Of a DNA stretch of 64,000 bases, positions 11,892 to 22,886 are shown one piece after another (the first letter of the stretch is position 1; every line of letters begins with the position of its first letter). Below the pieces are notes generated by a model. That model ran no database searches and was not told the origin of the DNA. It worked only from the letters and a program-made list of their open reading frames with translations. The translations under genes and the position numbers were made by a program. The DNA is from Guadua angustifolia (lineage: Eukaryota; Streptophyta; Magnoliopsida; Poales; Poaceae), in contig CM070504.1 in NCBI GenBank assembly GCA_036346375.1, positions 6,135,890-6,199,889 of the forward strand. Reading direction: 5' to 3'.

Positions 11892-12165
11892 GCAAGCGGT
11901 CCAACTGTATCAGAAACATTTCCATAGCGGTCCGACAGCTTTTAATTAAAATTATTTTTCCAAGCGGTGTGATAACTTATATAACTTACTTTTCCAAGCG
12001 GCACTACAGCTTTTAATTAAAATTCTTTTTCCAAGCGGCATTACAGCTTTTAATTAAAATTCTTTTCCAAGCGGTATGACAGCTTATATAACTTACTTTT
12101 CCAAGCGGCACTACAGCTTTTAATTAAAATTCTTTTTCCAAGGGGTAAGTCAGCTTTTAATTATT
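11892..12165. repeat. About 36-bp tandem array built on CCAAGCGG
   Basis: About eight units of roughly 36 bp follow the scheme TTTTCCAAGCGG, a variable CACTACAG/TATGACAG segment, then CTTTTAATTAAAATTC or CTTATATAACTTAC. It forms the right subterminal region of the 5.7-kb element and carries the same motif as the left side. Confidence 0.85.
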
Positions 12166-12599
12166 ATTTTTGGAAGCAGTAATACCGCTTGCGCTAATGG
12201 GCCATCCTGTAAGCTCCAGCAACCCCACTGCCATTGATGGTAGCGAGCATAAATATGCTTGGTGCGAATCCTACAGTGAGAAATTCAGCAAACCTGATAA
12301 AAAATAGAGCGTGGAAAACGAAGTTCATCACAACAAAACATGACATGCTTTTACCATTGGAAGGTCACCAAATAAAGCTATGCAACATCCTCCTCTCATG
12401 TTCAAAGGCGATCACTTTTCTATGATTGCTTTGCAAAATCGGTCGAACTAAGTTTTCCATAGTCATCCTTACCCCAAAAAAAAAGTGAGGACAACAAAAC
12501 AGAAAATAAAAACCATCTACTGACTTATAGAGGGATGACTCGGGGAAAAAAAGAAAGAAAGGTTGGAGCAATTCCATCTAGTAGGAGACTTCTAATTGA

Positions 12600-12752
12600 A
12601 TTAATGTGCTCTATCAGTGTAGATTTTCTGTAACATTAGAAAAATTTAACAGGCGCTATTAGGGTAGTGAAACTCTTTTTGTATGAGCCATTATATCACC
12701 TTTTGAGTTTTGACTATGAAGCAGGATGTCAGCTTAAATGTTGCAACTATTC
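12600..12752 (-). pseudogene. Decayed TFIIE-beta-like sequence, 3' side of the hAT insertion
   Basis: The short stretch just left of the hAT element aligns weakly with the first coding exon of the TFIIE-beta gene at 47,083-47,285: CTTTTTGTATGAG against CTTTCTGTATCATTTGAG, and GCTTAAATGTTGCAACTATTC against a similar GCTTG...AATGCTGCACCTCTCC segment. The other half of this exon lies at 29,848-29,906 beyond the hAT element. The match is low, and the case rests mainly on the better match on the other side. Confidence 0.35.
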
Positions 12753-12794
12753 TAGAGGTGGGCACTTAGGCCGAGCTTTTTTAGGCCGGCCTGA

Positions 12795-13190
12795 GGAACG
12801 GCATGCATGGTTTGACCTAAAGCCTAGTCCGGTACGAAGTGAGCCGTGCCATGTCAGCATGCACTGTAGCATGGCCATGCCGGGCTCGAGAACCATGTTG
12901 TGACTTTCGCTGATAATCTGAAATTTGGAGTTGGAAAATTTGGGCCGACTTTTCTCTTTGGTTTGGGCTTCTTGCTGTCCAGCCCGTTAGGGTTAACAAA
13001 AGGGGAGACAAAGCCGGCCCGTTAGGGTTAACAAAAGGGGAGACAAAGTATTGGGTTTAGTGGCTAGCACTTCATACTACAGCGTCGGCTTGGAACGGCA
13101 GGCATGGTTTGATCTAAAGCCCAGTCCGGTACAAAGCGAGCCGTGCCATGTCAGCACGCACTGTAGCATAACCCGAGAACTGTGACATTT
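12795..13190. repeat. About 100-bp segment duplicated at 297-bp offset inside the hAT element
   Basis: The segment beginning GGAACGGCATGCATGGTTTG at 12,795 is repeated at 13,092 as GGAACGGCAGGCATGGTTTG, and similarity continues through the CCGTGCCATGTCAGCA and CACTGTAGCAT landmarks to about 13,190. Confidence 0.88.
12982..13050. repeat. 35-bp tandem duplication
   Basis: GCCCGTTAGGGTTAACAAAA and the following GGGGAGACAAAG occur at 12,982 and again at 13,017 back to back. It lies within the hAT left arm. Confidence 0.93.
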
Positions 13191-13554
13191 ATGGGCAAGA
13201 CGACCAAGCACCGACAATGGCTTTTGTCAGGGCCCACAAAGAGGCATACCGACCGCAGCAAGAAGGTGGGGCGTGGGGGGTTACCTGCTGACGCCGACGC
13301 CCTGCCGCCTCGGCTCCCCTGCTATGCTGCTGAGTCGCCTCGGCTCCCTAGCTGCGTCGTGGCCCTTGATGCCCCGCCGAGGCCTCGCCGCCTCAGCTCC
13401 CGCTGCGCCGTCACCCATGTCTGGCGCCTCCTCTATGCCGTGGCCGTGGCCCACCACCCACTGCCTCCTTCGTGCCCACTGCACGCCCGTTGTGGTCGTG
13501 TGCCCGCCGTGGTCGCCCACCATGGTCACCGTGGTCGAGGGGTCGGTGGCCATG

Positions 13555-14450
13555 ACGCGGGCGGTGAGGGGAGGGGAGGGGCTATTGTAGCAGTGACGGG
13601 GAGGGAGGGGCGGGCGGTGAGGGAAGGGGGCGATTATCGTGCAGTAAAGGGAGAGAGGGGAGAGAACGAGGGAGTTGGGAGAGAGACCGAGAGAGAGAGA
13701 GGGCATCAGTGGGGGAAAAAGGGTGGAACGGAAAAAAAAGAGGGGGAAAGGGGAAAATAGAGGGAAAGGGTGAAAAGGAAAATAGGACAAAAAAAGAAGA
13801 AAATGGGAGAGGAGAAAGGAAAAGGGGATAAAATAAATAAAATTATGAAATTAAAATAATTAAATAAAATTATGGATGCATGAATATTGTGACATTTAAA
13901 AAAGTTGCCTTGCTTTAATCCTCTCCGACCGTTGCTCATCCCCTTGACTCTTTATGTCACTCTCTCTAGCTTACTCTCACTCTATCAGTCCATCTCTCTC
14001 TCTCCTTATCTTCGGTTAACACCGTGCCTAGCTCTCTCCACTGTTCTCACTGGGGAAAGGGAAAATAGAGGGAGGGGGTAACGTGTGAGTGAGAGAGAGA
14101 GAGACATGCAAGAGAGATTGTGAGAGATGGGGGGAGAGATGGAGAGCTGAGAGGGAGCAATAGGAGAGAATGAGAGCCGAGAGAGATAGAGAGAGGCAGG
14201 CGAGAAAGATGGGTAAGAGAGGGGAGAGAGACTGATCGGGGTAAGAGAGAGTGAGAGAGATAAGCGAGAGAAATTAAGAGAGATGGGTGAGAGAGAAGGA
14301 GAGAGCTGAGAGAGGGAGCAATGGGCGAGAGAGAGCTGAGAGAGACTGAAAGAGATGGGCGAGAGAGAGAGAGCCGAGAGATTGAGGGAAATGAGTGAGA
14401 GAGGGGAGAGAACTGAGAGAGATTGAGAGAAATGGATGAGAGAGAGCGGC
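13555..14450. repeat. Long GA-rich (purine) tract
   Basis: Most of this stretch is purine on the plus strand, with imperfect GAGA, GAGAGATGGG and AGAGAGCTGAG units, densest from 14,090 to 14,450. A GC-rich, partly open region precedes it. ORFs over it are low-complexity and not taken as genes. The tract lies in the hAT element just left of the Tat insertion. Confidence 0.8.
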
Positions 14451-14560
14451 TTCTTGCAATGTATAAATCTTTGTACTAAGGAGCATCATACGTCTCCGGT
14501 TCTTTTTCTCTCGTCATAATAGTGAAAATAGGCTGGGTCTGAGCCGGCACGGTACGAAGC

Positions 14561-15581
14561 TGTCGGCGTTTCGTGAACCGGCAAGTAAATTTGTAAGTCT
14601 TAAGGGGCCGCGCGTCCCCGCTCCCTGAATGGTTAGACCCAAAGAGAGAAAGAGAGGGGTCCAAGATCTATACTGGTTCGGGCTGAATGTCCCTACTCCA
14701 GTTCGTGAGGTGGTTGGATATTACTGATTCCGGCGAACCCGCCGTGTTACAAGCGAGGGCTGAGCTCGGGCTTGGGGCGCCTTGCACACAGGGGTTGCCT
14801 GAGTGGCTATTAGTGTGACTCGGGGGTGCTGTGCTCGATGTTCTACGCCGTGCCCTCTCCGAAGGGCCAAGCCTCCCCTTATATAGCCTGGGGAGACAGG
14901 TTACACGGAGGTTACACAGGAGTGTATAAAGGAAAAAATGGATGGGGCTCCTTGCCTAGGAGTCCGGTCTTCGCCTCGTCGTTGCTGGACTTGACCTCGA
15001 CGGGTAGTTGCACGCCTTGCGCCGGGTTGGTGAAGGCGTGAGCGACGGCTCGCCCGCTCCTCCGGAACGGCGACCGCCTCCTCAGGTAAGGTCGTGCCGA
15101 CGCCGGGCGCCACCTTCGAGAATTGCCTTGGGAAGGCGCGGCGCCTGCCTTGGCTTGGTCGTGATGAGCCGCGTCGCCTTGGTAGGTACCCGCATGGAGG
15201 CCGGTTTCAGATTTGACGTCTCCTTCCTTGGTGAAGATGGTTTGCGCTTTGTTCAAACTCTGGCTTGTCCGACCCGCTGGTCGGGCATCCTTGAGCTCAG
15301 ATTGTCAGAAGCCAGGGCGCCTACCAGAAGCGCCCGGGTCGGACCGCTTCCGGGTTGGCTTGGTCGGAACCGAATGCCTTCAGCGGGCTCGCCGGTCGAC
15401 CTTCCAGCTTGCTTTTAAGCTTCGCTCGGGCGTCGACTCATTGTGTTGGTCGGTCCGCCTTTGGGGTCGAAGTTGGTCGGAGGTCGTGGGCCTCGAGTAG
15501 GACCTCTCGCTCGAGGCTCGGGCGTGTTGACGCCCATATGCTTCTCTGGGCATTGGGATACCCACGCCCCGGTATCCGTCA
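14561..15581 (-). repeat. 3' LTR of the Tat element (left copy), 1,021 bp
   Basis: It begins TGTCGGCGTTTCGTGAACC and ends GGTATCCGTCA; on the element strand it reads TGACGG...CGACA. It matches the copy at 28,627-29,679 very closely over the first 400 bp. Further right the two differ by many one- to five-base indels, so this copy is 32 bp shorter overall. CTTATATAGCC at 14,878 looks like a TATA box but lies on the plus strand. Confidence 0.95.
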
Positions 15582-15599
15582 ATAGCCCCGAGCCCTTGG
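15582..15599 (-). other. Polypurine tract next to the 3' LTR
   Basis: On the minus strand the sequence directly upstream of the LTR start reads CCAAGGGCTCGGGGCTAT, a purine-rich stretch in the right place to prime plus-strand DNA synthesis. It supports the minus-strand orientation of the element. Confidence 0.65.
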
Positions 15600-16859
15600 A
15601 CGGCTCGGAGAGCCACGGGTTTACCCTATCCGACGGATCTCGCCTGTGTCGCCGCTTCGATGTGGCTGGATCTTCGGTGTCTTAGGACTGATCGACCGGT
15701 TTCTGTGATCCCTGATGTCCGCCACGATCTGGTTGGTTTTGCTCGGCGCGCGAAGATCCGGTGGATGGAACCACGAGCCCCGAAAGGTGCCTCGGAGAGC
15801 TGGTCGGGGGTTTACCTCATGTGTAGAGGCGACTCCGGTTGGTGGATTTCGCGCTCTCGGTCGAAATTGCCCAAGTACCAGCAAGCGTTTTAGTCGGACG
15901 GAGGTGACCTCTTCGGTTGCTGATGTCCGATCCAACGGGCCGTTTGCCAACGCCCGGGTGCGCGCGAGCGCATCCGGTGGATGGAGCCCCCGAGCCCCCG
16001 AGCAGGTCGGAGAGCTGGTCGGGGGTTTACCTCGTGTGTAGAGGCGTCCATTTGCGTCGTGATCCCGATGTACCTGCAAGGTTGGCACTTCGCCGGAGAG
16101 AGATAGAGGCGTCCGCCCCACGCTTTTGTTGAGCGAGGGCGGTGGCCGTGTTTCCCACGAATACGCCCCGTCCGCAGGTGTGGGACCTGGAGGGGGTGAG
16201 CTAGCGCGCGTTTGCCATACGTTGGCTTGAACGCCGTGCTCGTGTGAGCTAATAGCGGGTTTGTCCGAGTGGGCCCTGGTGGCTTCCCGAAAGGAGAACC
16301 ATTTTCGAGCGGACGTTATCCCGTCGCGGGCGTCCGACCCTCTGGGGGTGACCCATGAGAACCTTTCTTTACTCGACCAGACGGACCGCACGACTGGGCA
16401 TACTGGTCACACCCGTCGACGGCTCCATGGTGAGTGTGAAGTATGGTCTCGAACACGACAAAGGTGATTGGGTCGTCCCGCCGACCCAACTAGAGGCCCA
16501 CCGGGCTCACCTTATCCTCGCCCTCGCCGATTTTTCGCCGGGCGGTGTGCGCATCCACTTGGTGGCTGGGCGCCCGGAGCCCACGGCACTTGGTCGAGCC
16601 CCGAGCTTGAGTTAGTGAGCCCTTTCGTGGCCTTCGGGGCCGTAGCGGTCTCAGCGTGTTTTTCTTGTGCCGGGAGGCGGCCCTTCAAGTTCGGGGACGA
16701 GGCTCGAGGAGCCGTACGCCACTCTGCCCGATGTGAGGCCTTCTCGCCTGGCTGCTGCCCTGTCAGGAATTGACGCAGGGGTGATCGAGAATCAAGGCGA
16801 CGTACCGTCGAACCGTCGCGACGGTCGAGGGAGCGAAACGCACGCCGCTTCTCTTCGCG

Positions 16860-19800
16860 ATGTCGCCTGTTCGGTTGACGCGTGCGGCCCACGGGGTCGC
16901 GGCGCTTTATAAGCCAAAAGGGGGACCATCGGGCGGATTCGCTGTCTTGCGCCGTTTTCATCGCGAAAAAGAGGAAAAGACGCGGGCGACTGTGAGGGAA
17001 GCCAAAAGCCCTAGGAGAGGGACTCACCGCCGCAGCCCCTTTTCTGCTCGCCGGTCCTGCTCTTTCAGAGATGACGTGGCCGGAGTGCTCCATTCTCGAC
17101 GCTCGCATGCTCGGCCTGTCGAAGAAACGGTTTCTTCCCGCGACGACGGTCTCGGGAGGGTACCGACGGGGGCCGTGGTTCCGGAGCCCGGCGACGGCGA
17201 GATCGTTGTATCCGCGTCCTTCTTCGAGCGCGGGTTCGGTCTTCCTCTTCACTCATTTGTCCGCGGGCTCCTTCACTTCTACAAGGTGGAGGCTCATCAT
17301 CTGAATCCCCACGGCGTGCTACACATTGCGATCTTCATCACGCTGTGCGAGGCCTTCTTGGGGATCGAGCCCCATTGGGCCCTCCGAGATATTTCTTCCA
17401 TACGCGTCATTGGCGGAAAGTCGGCGGCGGCGCATTGTCGGCGCCGACGGTGGCGCCGCTTATTCAGCTTCGTCCAACCGGCCGAGTACATCGACATGAA
17501 GCTGCCTCGCCGAATCGAGGATGGCACTCAATGGTTCTACATTCGAATGTAGACACAGCTGCCTTCCTTCAGGAGACGACCATGGCGATGCCCGAATGGA
17601 ACCGGCCGGCGGATGCGAGGGAGAAGAGGAAGATGGAGGTGATCCTCGAGCAGCTCGCGGGTCTAAAGGGGCGAGGCCTGACGGGTGATGCTGTCGTCTG
17701 CACGTTTATGGCGAGGTGCGTGCAACCCCTCATGGACAGGCCTCATCCGATGTTCGAGTACGAGGGAGCATCCGACCCCATGAGGATGGAGCGTTCGGAT
17801 CTCCCCTCGTCGGAGGTAGAGGCTCGGGTGACAGCCGTCTTGGTCGTGAAGGCCACCGTGGCGGCGGGCGGCGCTCCCGAGCCCTTTTCGGCGGAAAACC
17901 CCCCAAATTTGGTAATTGGGCGGCTCTCCTACCTTCCCCTGCGTCCCTTGTGTTGACTCCTTGCGCTTTGACCCGAGTAGAGTTATTACTCCCTTTCAGG
18001 GCTTACTTGGGGCATCCTCCCGAGCATGGCTGCCGGGGGAGAAGGAGATGAGGGCGGAGGCCCGCAAGAAGGTCGAGCTGCAGGAGTCTGCTCGGAAAGA
18101 GCGCAGGGAGAACCGGAGGAAGGAGAAGAGGAAGGCGCGCCTGGCGGCGTCAGGCTGTGTGGAGGCGGCGCCTCGAGTCGACCATGGTCTCCACGATCGG
18201 CACGGGATCATCTTCTAGCGATGGCAGGGAGCCCGACGATCCATACGAGGAGTATGATTTCGGGCTGTCATCGAGCGACGACCTGCTGGAGGGCGCCGAG
18301 GCAGAGGTCTCTGTCGCGGTGCCCCAAGCGAGAACACCACGTGAGGCGCCTTTAAGGAGGGAGAGACGGTTCTTCGCCAGAGAGGCCGCGAAGAGACCGC
18401 GGTTGTTCAAAGACCGCTTCATGCGTTAGTTTTGTTTTGTTTGTTTCGCTCACACCGCTTGAGCTGCTCCTGATCGACCTTTAACTCCAGGGACTTTACG
18501 GGGGAAAGCCTGACGGAGGTGGCGGAATTACCATCGGAACCGACGCCGCCACTCCCGCCGGCTGAAGTTGGGAACGCGCCATCCGGGCCGGAGCAAGTGG
18601 CGGAGGCGGCGGCTGACGTAACGGCGGTTGTGCCCGCGGTCGTGCCGGAATCGACCGTGGGGTCGACACGCCACGGAGCCCGGACGACCGATAGCGGTTC
18701 GCCGCCGGGGCCGGGGGCCGATGATGGCGGAGCGAACCTCGCACCGCCGGTGGTCGAAACGTCGCCGGTCCTGGCACTGGAAGCTTTACCGCCACCGTCG
18801 CCGAGGGAGCAGGCAGAAGAGGAGCCGCAGGTGGTGGCGGCGACGTCACGACGACGCCACGGTGGCGCCAGAGGTCTTGCTGCTTGGTGCGGGCTGCCGC
18901 CGACGACCACGGGACCTTAGCCGCCACCGTCCATCTTAGTCTGGCCGGGCGGCGACCCACCTGGCGAGGCGCCGTTCACGCTGGACGATAAGTCGGAGCT
19001 TGGGGATTGGGAATCCCTGCAGGAGGGCTCCCTGCGAGCCAAGACTGGGATGGAGGAGATTCGGGCGAGCCTGGTCGGCTCAATCGAATCCTCCCATGAG
19101 GCCGATGTTTGTCGCCGAGGGGTTGACCTGGCCAGCGTGGTAAGTTGTGCTCAAAATTTCCCCGTCCTATCGAATTTCGCTGGATCTTGTGGTGATATGC
19201 GCCAGCTGGTTGCAGCGTCTGCGGGAGCGCTCGGAGGGCAAGTCTGGGTTCCTCCGTCGCCTGCACGGCCAGAGGACGGCCGCGGAGGAAGATCGCGACC
19301 AACTAGGCTCCGAGCTGCGTGAGGCTCGGGAAGCCGTGGCGCGCGAGCGGTCGGCGGCGGAGGAGGCCCGCCGGACGGCGAACGAGAGGGACGATGCCTT
19401 GCAGGAGGAGCGCCGGTCGAGTCGGTCCCTGAGGGCGAGGGTGTCCGAGCTCGGAGCCCTCCTGAAGGAGGCTTGCGCTGCCCGAGACACTGCCCGTGAT
19501 GAGGCGGCCGTGGCAGAGAAGCTCCATGAGGAGGTCCGGGACCGGCTTCGAGCGATGACGGACTCCTCGGCTGGTAAGGGGTTGTTGTGTGGTTCGATTT
19601 GGAAGGCGCCGTCGCGGATCGTGCCTTTCTGATGTTTGCCCCAACCTTCAGAATTGCAGAAGAATCTCGGCAAAGTCGCGGAGGCGCGGCGATTGGCGGT
19701 GGAGGAGCGCGACGCGGCGGTCGCGGCAGAGGCGGTGGCCTAGTCGGCGCAAAAAGAGGCGGAGAGCGACCGAGCCGAGCTGGTCGCCGAGCTGGCGACC

Positions 19801-20067
19801 TTGGGGAAGGTAGGCCGGGCTGTTTGCATCCGATTGCTCGGGGCTGCGCGGGGCACAAGCTTACTTGCGACCGAGTTAGCTCGTGTGCCGGAGCACGTCG
19901 AGAAGTCGGTGAAGACGAGTGCTGCTCTGGGGGCCACTTCCGCGCTTGTTAACGCCATATCCTTCTACAATGGTATTAACCTGGACAACGTCAGCAGCGG
20001 GATCACCAGGAACCGGACCGACGAGGAGGTCGAACGCTTCGCGCTCCAAGCCGAGCCCCATGCCTGA
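16860..20067 (+). pseudogene. Antisense accessory gene A: putative gypsy-type transposon (Transposase_28-like) coiled-coil protein, frameshifted
   Basis: The N-terminal half matches the grass family annotated as putative gypsy type transposon (PF04195-like). At 17,180-17,390 it reads VVPEPGDGEIVVSASFFERG, then GLPLHSFVRGLLHFYKVE, AHHLNPHGVLHIAIFITLCE and AFLGIEPHW. A one-base shift near 17,545 links WFYIR to the next frame (NVDTAAFLQETTMAMPEWN). An intron is plausible from the GTAATT at about 17,912 to the TTTCAG at 17,999. A Lys/Arg-rich segment and a proline-rich segment (18,519-18,900) follow. From 19,200 to 19,750 comes a long Ala/Glu/Arg coiled coil (RLRERSEGKS, EEARRTANERDDALQEERRS). 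The end is ITRNRTDEEVERFALQ, stop at 20,067. There are several frameshifts and one TAG in the coiled coil. The function of this family is unknown; it is not a true transposase. Confidence 0.75.
16906..16913 (+). promoter_or_regulatory. TATA-like box for antisense gene A
   Basis: TTTATAAG lies on the plus strand about 160 bp before the start of the region that can encode the N-terminal part of the accessory protein. The position fits a core promoter driving transcription opposite to gag-pol. This is inferred from sequence only. Confidence 0.4.
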
Positions 20068-20390
20068 GTGATCGCTGATCGGATATCACCGCAAAGCGTC
20101 CTCCACGGGGATTACGAATAATGTCAGACATTTCTGTTGTTTTTGCCAAATGTAAAGAATCAGGATATGTAACGAATCGATTCGCTGTGTTAACGAAGTC
20201 GGGTTCGCTTTTGTGTTCATTTGCGACTTTGAGCCGCTCCTTCTCGCCCAAAGCCGTGAGTCTCGGAACCGCTGGGATCCTTTCGGGCATAGGCGTGCTC
20301 GATTTCCCGAAGGAAGCGCAAAGGAGGTGTAAACGAACCCCGGGATCGAAAGGCGTCTATTCACATTTCATGCAGGGGAGGAGCGACTCC
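20068..20390. other. Spacer between antisense gene A and the tandem repeats
   Basis: AT-richer than its surroundings. It probably contains the 3' untranslated part of antisense gene A; no clear poly-A signal was seen. Confidence 0.3.
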
Positions 20391-21010
20391 GACTGACTTG
20401 TGGCTCGCGCTGTGCGGGTAGCCCCTACCGCAAAGCGCTACTAAACCGAGATTTGGGGCGAGGTCGAGTGCTTGGCCTGACGGACTACCCGCTAGGGGAG
20501 CCAAGTGGTCGCTGTTTTGACCCGTATGAATATGAATGTCGCTACAAAATAAAAGCGCTCGCTCACGCTTTTAAGCGAGAGGGCGCCCCGACCGACTTGT
20601 GGCTCGCGCAAGACGGTGGCCCCTCATCGCAAAGCGCCACTTGAAACCAGAGTCACTGGGCGAGGCCGCAGCTTGGGTCGGACGGGTCACCCGCTAGGGG
20701 AGCCGGGCGGTCAGTCGGATCGCCGACCCGTATAGATGTGAACGACACCGCCCCTGAGGGCCCGTATGAACATGATGGGCGTTAGAAAACACATTCGTTC
20801 ACGTTTTAAGCCGAGAGGACGCCGCCGATCGACTTGTGGCTCATGGCCGACGGTAGCCCTCACCGCAAAGCGCCATTAAACCAGAGTCAGCCGGGCGAGG
20901 TCGCAGTTGCTTTGGCCTGACGGGTCACCCGCTAGGGGAGCCGGGCGGTCAGTCGGACCGCCGACCCGTATAAATGTGAACGACATTGCTCCTGAGCCCC
21001 CGAGCAATAC
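20391..21010. repeat. Tandem repeats of about 200-237 bp in the 3' region of the Tat element
   Basis: Three units start with GACTGACTTGTGGCTCGCGC (20,391), GACCGACTTGTGGCTCGCGC (20,590) and GATCGACTTGTGGCTCATGG (20,827). Each continues with CCGCAAAGCGC, AAACC(A/G)AG, GGGCGAGG, a CCTGACGG(A/G) segment and CCCGCTAGGGGAGCC, and ends with a GACCCGTAT(A/G)(A/G)A segment. Spacings are 199 and 237 bp, so the units differ by an indel. Such blocks between pol and the 3' LTR are known in Tat-lineage elements and can give rise to satellites. Confidence 0.88.
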
Positions 21011-21354
21011 GGGCGACTAAGCCGCTGATCGGCCAGATTCACGGTTCTTCGAAATAATCGTAAAGGAGACCGAGAGTCAAGAGACTTATCTGTTTGGTCG
21101 GCCGCTGCTGCTTGTCGGGCCGGGCGCTTAATTTCGAGGTTGTCCGATAACCGGCGCCACGAGACCGGTTGAATTATCGAGGGTCAGACGAGCGAGCGCG
21201 AAGCGGTGTCCTTCTTCGCTCGTGTCGCTTCGCCGTAATTAATGCGGAGTGGGATTTTAATGCCCGTCGCGTCGGCGCATCGGATGGTGGTCGTGTCAGG
21301 AGACGCTGCGGAGCATGCGAGGCATCGGAGATTTTGGCCACCCCATCGGGCGCC

Positions 21355-21362
21355 TATAAATA
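21355..21362 (+). promoter_or_regulatory. TATA box for antisense gene B
   Basis: TATAAATA sits in the context GGGCGCCTATAAATACAGG, about 130 bp upstream of the first plausible start codon of gene B (ATGACCGAAGG at 21,486). A strong TATA consensus in GC-rich DNA at this position suggests a functional plus-strand promoter inside the retrotransposon. Confidence 0.5.
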
Positions 21363-21485
21363 CAGGATGCGGGGGAAAACGATAACCTCCCCCAGCCTTG
21401 GCGTCTGCAGCCCTTTGCCTTCTTCACGCTCCCCGCCCGCGTAGAGAGAAGTTTTTCGAGAGCGCCACGGCGAGCGGCGGTGGTG

Positions 21486-22606
21486 ATGACCGAAGGTCGG
21501 GCAAGCGGGCGGCAGAGGCGATCCCTGGGGGTTCACCCCCCAAGAAGCCCCGGACGGAGGGGGGCTCCTCTACCGCGGTGGCGGGGGGTGGACTCGACCT
21601 GCCCTCGCCGAGGTTTTTCATCTGGAGTCCTCGCCGCGGGTAGGTCCCTTCCGGTAGTTTTGGTGAGACGCTGGGTTTGTCGAGTTGACTTCTGTTCCTT
21701 GCTCCTGGTTCTCATAGGTCTGATGAGTTCAAGAGGCGCGCGCACCACAAAGTGGGCTAGCATCGGCGCTCCTCCGTGCATGTAAGGTCGCCTCGGGTTA
21801 CGGAGCGGCACCAACATGGTGGACGCGCTGGCGCGGTCGCACGCTGGCCTGGTTTCCCAGATGGCGTCCTCTGCCGCCCTGGAAGTGGAGGCGACGGCGC
21901 TGCGGGCGCGGGTGGAGGCCGCCGAGGGCGAGGCGGTGGCTCAGCGATCGCGTGCCGAGGCTGCCGAGGCGGAGGTGGCTCGCGTGCGTGAGGACTTCAA
22001 CTCTACGCGCGAGGTCCTCCTTTCCATGCTCCGCCCTGCTTACGAGAGCATGGGCAGGAGCCTGCGGCCACTCGGGGTGGGGCTGAACGAGCCGGTTCAG
22101 CCCATCGTGGCGCAAAGACGCTCGCCTCACTCGAGCGCCGAGGCCCCGAGGACTCCGCCGGCTCTCGGAACGCCCGCCGTGAGGGGCGAAGGGTCGCCGC
22201 CCTGACGGCGGAGTACGTGCTGGCATGCTGCGCCAGCCGGTGCGGCTCCTTCGAGCCGACAGCTACCGCCTCTCGATCTCTGGCGATCCGGCCAGCGCGC
22301 TGTGGTACGGAGGCGGCGGAGACGGTGGCGGGGCGGCTGCACTTGGAGGTCTCGGACGATGAGACCGAGGCGAAGCGAGACTCATGGCGTTGCCGAGGAC
22401 GACGCTTTCGCCCCGACTTTAGGAGGTTATCGCTTCGCCGCTTCAACTCGCCGCAGGCCCGCCGCGTGTGTGCGCTTTATGCTTCTTCCTTTTGGAAATC
22501 TGTAATATTTCGGCCTCCGTGTTTCTTTCCCTCATTGGTATCGCTTGTCATTGATTGCTTGTGCGGGATCGTTAGGTCTCATGGGCCGAGCGCCGCCGCC
22601 GGGTGA
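21486..22606 (+). pseudogene. Antisense accessory gene B: coiled-coil protein with one intron
   Basis: A first exon starts near 21,486 and can end at the GTAGGT donor at about 21,642. The CTCATAG acceptor at 21,718 opens exon 2 (SDEFKRRAHHKVG), which after a frame change continues as the 129-codon frame 21,816-22,205. That frame is an Ala/Glu/Arg coiled coil (ALEVEATALRARVEAAEG, AQRSRAEAAEAEVARVRED) followed by LLSMLRPAYESMGRSL and a Pro/Ser-rich tail. Another frame from 22,217 to about 22,450 continues (VLACCASRCGSFEP, LHLEVSDDETEAKRDSW). The gene lies on the strand opposite to gag-pol. I know no function for this protein. Its start and the joins are inferred. Confidence 0.5.
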
Positions 22607-22886
22607 AGACTTAGTCAGAAAAATATTTTCTCGCCGATCGCTGAGGCCGCCCAGCGTAGTCTGCTTCGTTCTTCGGCCCACTACTTTAGCGGTCGAGTCA
22701 GAAAAAAGCTGAAGTTTTTACATGACGTAGGCCGTAGCAGCCGAGTAGAAGCGGTCCCTTCGAGGAGGGACCCTTGATTTGTCTGGGCGCTATGTTATAA
22801 GATCGCGTAGACTAGTAGCCCCCCGTGCGGGTTCGCGCCGCCGGCCTCAGGCAGCTAGTAGGGACGCCGCAGACAGAGAATTAGTT
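22607..22886. other. Spacer between antisense gene B and the end of pol
   Basis: No feature seen. It would hold the convergent 3' ends of the gag-pol transcript and gene B. Confidence 0.3.

Larger units (their letters stand above)
6503..12227. mobile_element. 5.7-kb terminal-inverted-repeat element with AAGCGGT subterminal arrays, class uncertain
   Basis: The left end (TTGCTGGCTCTACAGGATG, then a spacer and CGCAAGCGGT) matches the reverse of the right end (TTGCTGGAGCTTACAGGATG, then a spacer and CGCAAGCGGT). Both ends continue into arrays of AAGCGGT motifs (6,520-6,980 and 11,892-12,165). Dense subterminal motif arrays are typical of CACTA, hAT and some Mutator elements. I could not find a clean target duplication, so the exact ends and the superfamily are open. 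No transposase domain is recognisable inside. Confidence 0.55.

Noticed and set aside
13182..13939. ORFs up to 192 codons on both strands
   Set aside because: GC- and GA-rich low-complexity sequence inside the hAT element; complementary frames are open over the same bases.
15621..17252. Minus-strand ORFs of 256 and 246 codons in the 3' region of the Tat element
   Set aside because: They have no recognisable motif and overlap the plus-strand accessory gene, which does match a known family; they are shadow frames.
20391..21010. Possible CRISPR-like array
   Set aside because: Units are about 200-240 bp and the genome is a plant; this is a retrotransposon tandem repeat.
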